A stretch of DNA of 13,153 bases from Chloroflexota bacterium. Lineage in GTDB: Bacteria; Chloroflexota; Ktedonobacteria; Ktedonobacterales; Ktedonobacteraceae. This document shows positions 7,160 through 13,153 of this stretch, in pieces. The stretch's first letter is position 1. Every line of letters begins with the position of its first letter. A model generated the notes under the pieces. The model searched no databases and was not told the origin of the DNA. It saw only the letters and a list, made by a program, of their open reading frames with translations. The position numbers and the translations under genes are program-made. The stretch spans positions 1-13,153 of the forward strand of contig CADDYT010000167.1 of the NCBI GenBank assembly GCA_902810755.1. The letters are read 5' to 3'.

Positions 7160-8120
7160 TGCTCACCTCCTGACCTTGCGAAACCAGCAGCGCCGCTCCC
7201 CATAGCGCGCTCTCGCCGCCCAGGGCGGCTGGCACGATGGAAACCAGGGCGTCAAGCGGTGGGATGGCCCGTGCCGCGAAGGTCTCACGGGCGCGTGCCA
7301 GCAGGCCGTTTCCTGAAGCCGCGCCGCCGCCTACGACGATGACCTCCGGGTCAAATGCACATGCCACCGCCGCCAGCCCGATGCCGATATATTCCCCTGC
7401 CGTCTCGATGATCTGCTTTGCCAGGGCGTCGCCTGCCGCCGCCGCCTGCATCACCTCGTTGGCCGTCAATTGCGTCGGCTCATAGCGCGCCAGCAGGGTC
7501 TCATTTCCACGCATAATTGCCTCTCTGGCCCGTGCCGCGATTGCTGAGCCAGAGGCCAGAGCCTCGAAGCAGCCGCGATTGCCGCAGGCGCACATGGGTC
7601 CCTTACTGTCGAGCGTCATATGCCCCACCTCACCGGCACAACCATGCGCTCCCTGATACAGCCTGCCCCCGATCACTACACCTGAGCCGATGCCTGTGCT
7701 GATTGTCACGTAGACTGCACATTGCGCCCCGCGTGCCGCTCCCATCCGCGCCTCGCCTAGCGCCGCACAACGTGCATCGTCTTCTATGATGATAGGAACA
7801 TCGAACTGGCGGCGCAGTAGCTCGACGAAGGGGACATTGCGCCAGCCAAGATTGGGTGAGAAGATGACCACTCCCCTCTCGCTATCCAGCGGCCCCGGCA
7901 CGCTGCATCCAATGGCCTGCAGCGCCGCCCTGTCTGCCCCGACCTCGCAGAGTAATTCGTTCAACGTTGCGCCCGCTCGTGCGACCACCTCTTCCGCGCC
8001 GCCGGTTGCCCCTGTCTCGACTCGCCGCCGGGCCAGCAGCCTTCCCTGCTGGTCGATCAGCCCCGCCAGAATTTTCGTGCCGCCGATATCAAGCGCGCCG
8101 ATGAGCCGGAACGTCTTCAT
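7152..8120 (-). CDS. ROK-family sugar kinase
   Basis: The 322-residue protein is a ROK (repressor/ORF/kinase) family sugar kinase without the N-terminal DNA-binding domain, so it is an enzyme rather than a regulator. The ATP phosphate motif DIGGTK lies at 11-16. D115 in IIEDDARCAALGE is the expected catalytic base. The sugar-contacting E164-x-G166-H167 motif is followed by the zinc site CxCGxxGCxE, with C177, C179, C184 and H167 as ligands. The adenine-side motif IVVGGGAASG is at 261-270. Expected activity is ATP-dependent phosphorylation of glucose or a related or amino hexose, probably at O6. The start ATG overlaps the stop of the GH4 gene by 4 nt (ATGA), and the 3' end overlaps the dehydrogenase by 8 nt. 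The three genes are thus translationally coupled, which suggests the kinase acts on the sugar released by the glycosidase. Confidence 0.92.
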   Translation of the reverse strand: MKTFRLIGALDIGGTKILAGLIDQQGRLLARRRVETGATGGAEEVVARAGATLNELLCEVGADRAALQAIGCSVPGPLDSERGVVIFSPNLGWRNVPFVELLRRQFDVPIIIEDDARCAALGEARMGAARGAQCAVYVTISTGIGSGVVIGGRLYQGAHGCAGEVGHMTLDSKGPMCACGNRGCFEALASGSAIAARAREAIMRGNETLLARYEPTQLTANEVMQAAAAGDALAKQIIETAGEYIGIGLAAVACAFDPEVIVVGGGAASGNGLLARARETFAARAIPPLDALVSIVPAALGGESALWGAALLVSQGQEVSSV

Positions 8121-9379
8121 AGCTCGACTCCCCCACCGGGCCAGACCGCCTGCAACACGGCCTCGGCCTGCTCAATTGAACGAATTAAGGGATGCGCGAC
8201 GAGCGCCTGTAAGGCAAGGTCGCGTTTCTGCTTCACAATCGCCGGAACTGCCAGCAACTCATATGTTGTCTGTGCGTACAGCAGGGCGCGCAGCACATCG
8301 GGCAGTTGATCGGCTAAGATCGGGAGCGGATCGGCCTTTCTCCGATCGACGTAGGATGGCACTTCAATCACCGCCTCAGGCGGCAGCCAGTGAATCCGAA
8401 ATCCGTTGATGACGTTGACCACCTGAACGCTTCTGCGCTCATAGATCATGGCGTCCAGTACGGGGACAACGATGGCGCTGTACCAGATTGCGCCGCGCTT
8501 GCCGGTGACAATGGATGGATTGTTCTCCGCCAGCGCCTGCTCGAATGCCGCCAGCAATTCCTGTTCCATCGCCTGTAGCTGCAAGGCGCGTGGCGGCTTG
8601 CCCTGCTGCTGCGCCAGCATGCGCTCCGGGTGCAGGTAATAGCGCACGTAGGGGATGGGAATGGCGCGCGTGGCGCGGATAAACGCGCTGTCAACTCCCA
8701 GGTGAGGCAGCCGCTCAATCTGGTCAAGAACGCGATCGATCACCTGTTTCTCCACCCCATACATATCGGTAATCCAGCCCAGGTGATTCACGCCCAGATA
8801 GTTGTGTTCGATAGTATCATGCCGCCCCCTGAGCAGCTGCATCACATCCTTTGCCAGGGTCGTGGGCGAATCACAGAGGCTGATCAGGCGTGTCTTTGTA
8901 TAGCGAGCGGCAGCCTGTTGTACCATGCCAGCCGGGTTCGTCAGGTTGAGTACCACTGCCTGTGGGGCTACCTCTTCAACCAGTCGCAGCATCTCAAGCA
9001 CACGGGGAAGCGTGCGCAGAGCGTTGGCGAAGCCGCCCGGTCCGATGGTCTCTTCGCCCGCGATACCCAGCGTCTGTGGAAATGTCTCATCATGGGCGCG
9101 TGCCGCCAGCCCGCCGATGCGCATCTGATTCAGCACATAATCAGCCTCGGCCAGCCCGGCGCGCCAGTCTGTCGTGGCCTCGACCTCAATGGGCGGCCTG
9201 GCTTCTCTCACCAGCATCTGGCAGACACGACACACCAGCTCCAGCTTGCGCTCTGAACGTCCCAGCAGCACGACGCGCAGTTCCGGCCTCGCGTTGTCCG
9301 GCCAGTGAAGCAATGCCTGAAAGAGTTCGGGGGTGGCAACGCTACTTCCACCCGGCACGGCCAGCGTGATTCGGGCCAT
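8117..9379 (-). CDS. Glycoside hydrolase family 4 (NAD/Mn-dependent glycosidase)
   Basis: The protein has 420 residues. GH4 enzymes cleave alpha- or beta-glycosides of sugars, often 6-phosphates, by NAD-dependent oxidation at C3, elimination and re-reduction. The N-terminus is a Rossmann strand with a glycine-rich loop (VPGGSS, 9-13). The family block NQMRIGGLAARAHDE (84-98) and GEETIGPGGFANALR (108-122) is clear, as is NLTNPAG (145-151). Mn ligands are C169 and H199, and the likely tyrosine base is Y244 in PIPYVRYY. The residues after the Mn cysteine read CDSP; this tetrapeptide varies with specificity among GH4 groups, and Asp here does not match the CNxP I associate with phospho-beta-glucosidases. 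An in-frame GTG six bases upstream would lie inside the ribosome site, so ATG 9379 is chosen. It is 39 nt after the aminotransferase gene and overlaps the kinase gene. Confidence 0.9.
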   Translation of the reverse strand: MARITLAVPGGSSVATPELFQALLHWPDNARPELRVVLLGRSERKLELVCRVCQMLVREARPPIEVEATTDWRAGLAEADYVLNQMRIGGLAARAHDETFPQTLGIAGEETIGPGGFANALRTLPRVLEMLRLVEEVAPQAVVLNLTNPAGMVQQAAARYTKTRLISLCDSPTTLAKDVMQLLRGRHDTIEHNYLGVNHLGWITDMYGVEKQVIDRVLDQIERLPHLGVDSAFIRATRAIPIPYVRYYLHPERMLAQQQGKPPRALQLQAMEQELLAAFEQALAENNPSIVTGKRGAIWYSAIVVPVLDAMIYERRSVQVVNVINGFRIHWLPPEAVIEVPSYVDRRKADPLPILADQLPDVLRALLYAQTTYELLAVPAIVKQKRDLALQALVAHPLIRSIEQAEAVLQAVWPGGGVEL

Positions 9380-9382
9380 CTT

Positions 9383-9389
9383 CACCTCC
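9383..9389 (-). promoter_or_regulatory. Ribosome binding site deciding the GH4 start
   Basis: GGAGGTG on the minus strand has its GGAGG core 5 nt before the ATG at 9377-9379. The alternative GTG start overlaps this site and so is unlikely. Confidence 0.7.
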
Positions 9390-9418
9390 AGTATTTATTT
9401 CAATGGAAATAGAAAATA

Positions 9419-10600
9419 TTAGCTCGACGCGCTGTAAAACTCATGGATGGCCGTACAAACCCGTTCGATCTCGTCGTCGTGCAGTTCAGGGAACATCGGC
9501 AGGCAGAGAATTTGCTCGACCAGGCTGCGCGCTACCGGGATCGGCTCGCAGCGGAAGGGCTGATCGCGATAGGCGGGCTGGTCAGGCACCAGCACCGGGT
9601 AGATAATCTGCGTGCCGATCTCACGGGTCGCCAGATAGTCGCGCAGTTCGTCGCGTCGGGGCGCGAGTACGGTATACAGGTAATAGGCATGGGTGCGTTG
9701 TGGCGCGACGTAGGGCAGGACGAATTGTGCTTCTCCCACATCTGCCAGCAACTCCCGGTAGCGGGCGGCGATGGCCTGTCGGCGCGCAATCCAGCCATTG
9801 AGGTAGCGCAGCTTGACGCGCAGCATGGCCGCCTGTATCTCATCCATGCGCTTCTGATAGCCAGGTATTTCGTGGTGATGCTTGACCTTCTGGCCCATAT
9901 AGCGCAATTGCCGGATGCGCTCATCCAGCGCGCCATCGTTGGTCACGATGGCTCCGGCGTCTCCCAGGGCGCCGAAGGTCTTGGTTGGATAAAAAGAGAA
10001 ACAGCCAAGATCACCCAGAGAACCGGTCGCCGCCTCATGGTAATAGGAACCGTGCGCGTGGGCCGCGTCCTCAATCACGCGCAGCCCGTGCCGCCGCGCA
10101 ATCGCCAGAATTGGTTCCATCTCGCATGGCTGCCCGTAGAGATGTACAGGGATGATGGCGCGGGTGCGCTCCGTGATAGCTGCTTCCAGCAGGTGCGGGT
10201 TCATATTGAATGTGTCCGCTTCCACATCGACGAAGACGGGCGTAGCTCCGACGTAGGTAATGGCAAAGGCGGTAGCAATATAGGTATTGGGGACGGTGAT
10301 AACCTCATCACCGGGGCCGATCCCGCAGGCCAGCAGCGCCAGGTGCAGCGCATCCGTGCCGTTGCTGACGCCGATAGCGTAGCGCGTGCCGCAAAATGCC
10401 GCGTACTCCTGCTCGAAAGCCGCCAGTTCTGGACCCATCACATAGCGGCCACTCGGCAGGACGCGCTCAATTGCTTCGTGCAACTCCCGCTCAATCAATT
10501 GATGCTGGCGTGCCACATCTTCGGCAGGAACAGGACTGACTGCCCTCTCGACTGAGGTGGGCGTATTGACAATTTTCGGCCCGGTGTTTTCTTGCAACAT
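9419..10600 (-). CDS. DegT/DnrJ/EryC1/StrS-family PLP aminotransferase
   Basis: The 393-residue protein is a fold-type I PLP enzyme that aminates keto sugars or keto cyclitols, usually with glutamate or glutamine as donor. Family marks in order: GRYVMGPELAAFE (51-63), SNGTDALHLAL (79-89) for cofactor phosphate binding, HLYGQ (153-157), D178 in EDAAHAHG, which pairs with the pyridine nitrogen, and the Schiff-base lysine K207 in FSFYPTKTFGALGD. The C-terminal half has the expected GYQKRMDEIQAAML (247-260) and CLPMFPELHDDEI (366-378). About 20 unconserved residues precede the usual start. The ATG at 10600 has GGAGAG upstream. It is the first enzyme gene after the repressor, separated by 62 nt. 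The presence of such a nucleotide-sugar-type aminotransferase beside a glycosidase and kinase is uncommon and suggests an amino-sugar or aminocyclitol intermediate. The precise substrate is unknown. Confidence 0.92.
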   Translation of the reverse strand: MLQENTGPKIVNTPTSVERAVSPVPAEDVARQHQLIERELHEAIERVLPSGRYVMGPELAAFEQEYAAFCGTRYAIGVSNGTDALHLALLACGIGPGDEVITVPNTYIATAFAITYVGATPVFVDVEADTFNMNPHLLEAAITERTRAIIPVHLYGQPCEMEPILAIARRHGLRVIEDAAHAHGSYYHEAATGSLGDLGCFSFYPTKTFGALGDAGAIVTNDGALDERIRQLRYMGQKVKHHHEIPGYQKRMDEIQAAMLRVKLRYLNGWIARRQAIAARYRELLADVGEAQFVLPYVAPQRTHAYYLYTVLAPRRDELRDYLATREIGTQIIYPVLVPDQPAYRDQPFRCEPIPVARSLVEQILCLPMFPELHDDEIERVCTAIHEFYSASS

Positions 10601-10662
10601 GCCTCTCTCCGCATGAATAAGAAACCGGCGAACGAGACAGGCTCGCTATTCGCAAGGGCGAG

Positions 10663-11397
10663 CTAGTAGCGCCGTCGGTTGACATAAAACTGGAAATTCT
10701 CTCCCCGGTGATAGTCCTGCGAGGTCAGTACCGGCTTGCCCTCTCTGGTGAAATTGAGCTGTTCCATGCACAGCCATGCTGTGTGGCTGGAAACGCCAAT
10801 TTCCGCGCACAATTCCGGCGGCAGCGTCACCGCCCGGATGGTGGTGCGGCTGCTAACAATTTGCGCGGCCTGCTCATCGAACAGTTGCAGCAGCGACCCT
10901 GTCCAGTCTAACGTTTGCCACGCGCCAGGAATAAGCGCGCGAGGGAAGATATCGACGGAATAGATAAGGGGTTCGTTGCGAGAACTGCGCACACGCTCAA
11001 GTTGCAAAACTGATTGCGTTTCATCCAGTTGCAATTGTCGCCGTACCTGTGGCGAAGGCATCTCTTCACTGATGCGCAAGACGCGATTTTCGACGATATA
11101 GCCCATTTCCGTCATGAGTTCCGTGACGCTCTGTAACTGCGTGATGGGTTTGTGAATGACCGCCTCGCGTGAAAGCACAAAATAGCCCTTACCGTGACGG
11201 CAACCGAGCAAGCCTTCCTGCACCAGCCCCTTGAGCGCCTCGCGCACCGTCGCCCGGCTGGCCCCGAAACGCTCACCCAGTTCCTGTTCCGAGGGAATAT
11301 AGCTTCCTGCTGTATACTGCTCGTCCCGCAGCAGATCAACCAGCGCCTGGCGCACCTGCTCCACCATCGATTGTCGCGCAATCGCTGCATATGCCAT
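10663..11397 (-). CDS. GntR-family transcriptional regulator (HutC/UTRA type)
   Basis: The 244-residue protein has an N-terminal winged helix (about 10-76) with the GntR signature IPSEQELGERFGASRATVRE at 34-53 and the wing HGKGYFV at 68-74. A C-terminal UTRA effector domain (about 95-240) ends in the usual TSQDYHRGENFQFYV pattern. HutC-type proteins are usually repressors released by a sugar phosphate, amino acid or similar small ligand. The gene is first in the long operon. A near-consensus promoter with a perfect palindrome just after it lies upstream, so it probably represses itself and the enzymes that follow. GGAAGGG lies about 10 nt before the ATG at 11397. The effector is unknown; by context it should be a substrate or intermediate of the pathway encoded downstream. 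Confidence 0.92.
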   Translation of the reverse strand: MAYAAIARQSMVEQVRQALVDLLRDEQYTAGSYIPSEQELGERFGASRATVREALKGLVQEGLLGCRHGKGYFVLSREAVIHKPITQLQSVTELMTEMGYIVENRVLRISEEMPSPQVRRQLQLDETQSVLQLERVRSSRNEPLIYSVDIFPRALIPGAWQTLDWTGSLLQLFDEQAAQIVSSRTTIRAVTLPPELCAEIGVSSHTAWLCMEQLNFTREGKPVLTSQDYHRGENFQFYVNRRRY

Positions 11398-11444
11398 GCC
11401 GATCTACCCTTCCTCAAAACAACATATCGCCGATAACAGATATC

Positions 11445-11459
11445 AGATGTCTGACATCT
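11445..11459. promoter_or_regulatory. 15-bp palindromic operator candidate for the GntR regulator
   Basis: AGATGTC-T-GACATCT is a perfect inverted repeat with a single central base. Its core TGT-N3-ACA resembles sites of GntR-family proteins. It lies immediately downstream of the -10 element of the gntR promoter, roughly at +4 to +18, where a bound repressor would block transcription. The link to this regulator is inferred from position and symmetry. Confidence 0.65.
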
Positions 11460-11468
11460 TATCTATTA

Positions 11469-11496
11469 AGTATACTGACGAGCCTCGAATTGTCAA
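11469..11496 (-). promoter_or_regulatory. Sigma-70-type promoter of the gntR-led operon
   Basis: On the minus strand TTGACA (11491-11496, perfect) is followed by a 16-nt spacer and TATACT (11469-11474, five of six consensus bases). The predicted transcript begins near 11462 and reads through the palindrome into the regulator gene. It is the strongest promoter match I see in the window. Confidence 0.7.
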
Positions 11497-11515
11497 GGGT
11501 AGAGCAGGGGAAATG

Positions 11516-13054
11516 CTATGCCAGTAGTTCCTCGTAGAACGGATTGAAGTAGTCTTTGTTGCGCTCGATCACGCCTTCCAGCCCGCGCCCGCCTTCGGGA
11601 GAGCGTTTGATATCGGCGAAGAGACCGGCGGCGAGGCCGTTGAAGAGACCCAGCTCATCTATCTGGCGAAGTAATGCGACGGCGGCGCGCAGAATCTCGC
11701 CTGCCCGCCGTGCCACGAAGCTATCCTCGCGCCAGTCAAATTGGTCGCCCAGATGGCGCGCTGCGTTAAAAACGTAGAGGGCGTTGCGAATAGCGAGGAA
11801 GCGATCCTGCAACAGGGGGGTGTGAATGGCCTCCGTGGGCATGCCGAGCAACTGGATGCCCTGCCCCGTCAGCACGCCCACAAGGTTGAAGAAAGCGTCG
11901 AGGACATGACCGCGAAAGATATCACCGGTCATATGCTTCGTCGGCGGCATATATTTGATCGGATAGCCCGGAAAGAGGTCGCGAATCAACTGGGCCGAAG
12001 CAATTTCGTGCAGCAGGTGATCGGGTGTGGCCGGGTCAATTTCGAAGGCATGGCCCAGCCCCATCTGCTCCGGCGGCAGACCGGCGATCAACGCGAATTG
12101 CTCGTTGATGAACTGCGAAGCCACGACCGTATGCCCGGCTTCCAGCGCATTGGCCGTCGTCAGGTAGTTATCCTCGCCCGTGTTGATAATGATGCCAGCG
12201 GCGGCGTTGATGCGGCGCGAAAAAAGCTGGTCGATCAGCGTGCGTTTCATGTTGATGTCGCGGAAGATGATGCCGTAGAGCGCGTCGTTGAGCATCATAT
12301 CCAGCCGTTCCAGCGCGCCCATGGCCGCGATTTCGGGCATGCAGAGGCCGGAGCAATAGTTGGTCAGGCGGATGTAGCGTCCCACCTCGCGGCTGGTCTC
12401 GTCGAGGGCCGCGCGCATGAGTCGAAAATTGGCCTGTGTAGCGTAGGTGCCGCCAAAGCCTTCGGTCGTGGGGCCATATGGCACATAATCCAGCAGGCTC
12501 TGCGCCGTCGAGCGAATCACAGCGATGACATCGGCTCCCTGTCGAGCCGCCGCCTGCGCCTGCACGATGTCTTCGTAGATATTGCCGGTTGCCACAATCA
12601 GGTAAAGCCAGGGCGTCGGCGGGTTGCCCAGTTCGGCGACCATCGCCTCGCGTTCCGCCCGCCGCGCGCGCACGCAGCTCACGCCCTCGCGCGCCAGCCG
12701 TTGCGCCTCCGCCTCAACGACTTCGCGCTCTGCCTCCGGCACCTCCTGCAAGATCAGCTTTCTCTGCCTCACTGCCTCCGCCGCTTTCTGCGCATCAAGC
12801 CCGTGCGCCAGCATGGCTGCGACAAACGGGCGTAAGATGCCGCCCGCCAGCAAAGGAAATGCTCGCTCCACCACGCGATTTGGCAGCGGCACTCCCTCCT
12901 CGTCGACTCCATCAATGCCCAGCAGGCGCAGCGTCGCGCGCTCGACCGCTACAGTCGTATGCGCACTGATATACGTAAGCACCGGCTCGACAATATGCCA
13001 GGCCAGCGCCCGTGCCTCCTCTACCAGTGCTTCATCGAGTTTCAGGTGGGGCAT
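11516..13054 (-). CDS. kamD: D-lysine 5,6-aminomutase (ornithine 4,5-aminomutase-like) alpha subunit
   Basis: The 512-residue protein matches the alpha subunit of the adenosylcobalamin- and PLP-dependent lysine 5,6-aminomutase, close to the usual length of about 516. It forms a TIM barrel that receives the cobalamin and PLP carried by the beta subunit and moves the terminal amino group of D-lysine or L-beta-lysine. The signature DYVPYGPTTEGFGGTYAT lies at 189-206. Residues I recall as active-site positions in the clostridial enzyme (Arg184, Ser238, Tyr263, Asp298, Lys370) map here to R181, S235, Y260, D295 and K367 with a constant shift of three, so the site looks intact. Start: the ATG at 13054 has GAGGAG 10 nt upstream; a longer in-frame start at 13117 would place coding sequence over the promoter. 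The expected beta-subunit gene does not follow. No terminator separates it from the gntR promoter. Confidence 0.9.
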   Translation of the reverse strand: MPHLKLDEALVEEARALAWHIVEPVLTYISAHTTVAVERATLRLLGIDGVDEEGVPLPNRVVERAFPLLAGGILRPFVAAMLAHGLDAQKAAEAVRQRKLILQEVPEAEREVVEAEAQRLAREGVSCVRARRAEREAMVAELGNPPTPWLYLIVATGNIYEDIVQAQAAARQGADVIAVIRSTAQSLLDYVPYGPTTEGFGGTYATQANFRLMRAALDETSREVGRYIRLTNYCSGLCMPEIAAMGALERLDMMLNDALYGIIFRDINMKRTLIDQLFSRRINAAAGIIINTGEDNYLTTANALEAGHTVVASQFINEQFALIAGLPPEQMGLGHAFEIDPATPDHLLHEIASAQLIRDLFPGYPIKYMPPTKHMTGDIFRGHVLDAFFNLVGVLTGQGIQLLGMPTEAIHTPLLQDRFLAIRNALYVFNAARHLGDQFDWREDSFVARRAGEILRAAVALLRQIDELGLFNGLAAGLFADIKRSPEGGRGLEGVIERNKDYFNPFYEELLA

Positions 13055-13064
13055 AGTGATGCAT

Positions 13065-13070
13065 CTCCTC
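13065..13070 (-). promoter_or_regulatory. Ribosome binding site deciding the kamD start
   Basis: GAGGAG on the minus strand ends 10 nt before the ATG at 13052-13054. The start fits the family N-terminus and rejects the 21-residue upstream extension. Confidence 0.65.
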
Positions 13071-13088
13071 TGTATGTTCTTAAATATC

Positions 13089-13117
13089 CTGATATCACAT
13101 CTGGCGTAGAAAGTCAA
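13089..13117 (-). promoter_or_regulatory. Candidate extended -10 promoter for kamD
   Basis: On the minus strand TTGACT (13112-13117) is followed by a 17-nt spacer and TATCAG (13089-13094), with TG one base before the hexamer. The -10 matches four of six consensus bases; the TG partly compensates. It shares the string ATGTGATAT with the candidate promoter at 703-730. The 36 bases to the right edge hold a small CTGCC/GGCAG hairpin (13138-13153) and no recognisable gene. Confidence 0.4.
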
Positions 13118-13153
13118 AGCAAGATATGGCCAGATGGCTGCCGCGGCGGGCAG

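Noticed and set aside
9443..10555. Long plus-strand open frame (370 codons) opposite the aminotransferase gene
   Set aside because: It is antisense to a gene with complete DegT-family motifs, has no recognisable domain or ribosome site, and such frames are expected from codon bias in GC-rich DNA.
11741..12835. Long plus-strand open frame (364 codons) opposite kamD
   Set aside because: It is the mirror of a well-conserved aminomutase gene and shows no family motif of its own.
1..13153. CRISPR arrays, insertion sequences, tRNA or rRNA genes
   Set aside because: No regularly spaced repeats, transposase motifs or recognisable RNA gene sequences were seen on either strand.

Overview
All eleven genes in this window lie on the minus strand, so the cluster reads from right to left. 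The DNA is fairly GC-rich, with short intergenic gaps, ATGA-type overlaps and clear GGAGG ribosome binding sites. The gene content (a B12-dependent lysine aminomutase subunit, a GH4 glycosidase, a ROK kinase and two glycerol-1-phosphate-dehydrogenase-like enzymes) resembles a soil-dwelling Chloroflexota bacterium of the Ktedonobacteria type. That placement is an inference from gene style; the window holds no rRNA or tRNA to confirm it.

Layout in transcription order. (1) 13054-11516 encodes the alpha subunit of D-lysine/D-ornithine 5,6(4,5)-aminomutase (KamD), with its own candidate promoter. No beta subunit follows it. (2) A near-consensus sigma-70-type promoter and a perfect 15-bp palindrome precede a GntR/UTRA repressor (11397-10663). 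(3) This appears to open a long co-directional operon: DegT/DnrJ/EryC1-type PLP aminotransferase (10600-9419), GH4 NAD/Mn-dependent glycosidase (9379-8117), ROK sugar kinase (8120-7152), a G1PDH-like iron/zinc alcohol dehydrogenase (7159-6122), a 229-nt structured spacer, an APC-superfamily permease (5892-4258), a spacer with a long inverted repeat, a calcineurin-like metallophosphoesterase (4148-3198), a neutral-ceramidase-like protein lacking the usual catalytic serine (3174-1825), and a second G1PDH-like paralogue (1785-757). (4) After a 100-nt spacer with its own candidate promoter comes a nucleotidyltransferase-fold gene that runs off the left edge (656-1).

Taken together, genes 2-3 look like a repressor-controlled catabolic or salvage cassette for a small glycosylated, phosphorylated and perhaps aminated compound. 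A permease could import it, GH4 cleave a glycosidic bond, ROK phosphorylate a free sugar, the two dehydrogenases act on polyol or keto-sugar phosphates, the aminotransferase move an amino group, the phosphoesterase remove phosphate, and the ceramidase-like protein cleave an amide. Each family assignment is well supported. The combined pathway and its substrate are inference, and I do not recognise the whole set as a characterised system. No CRISPR array, insertion sequence, tRNA or rRNA was seen, and no gap exceeds 300 bases.
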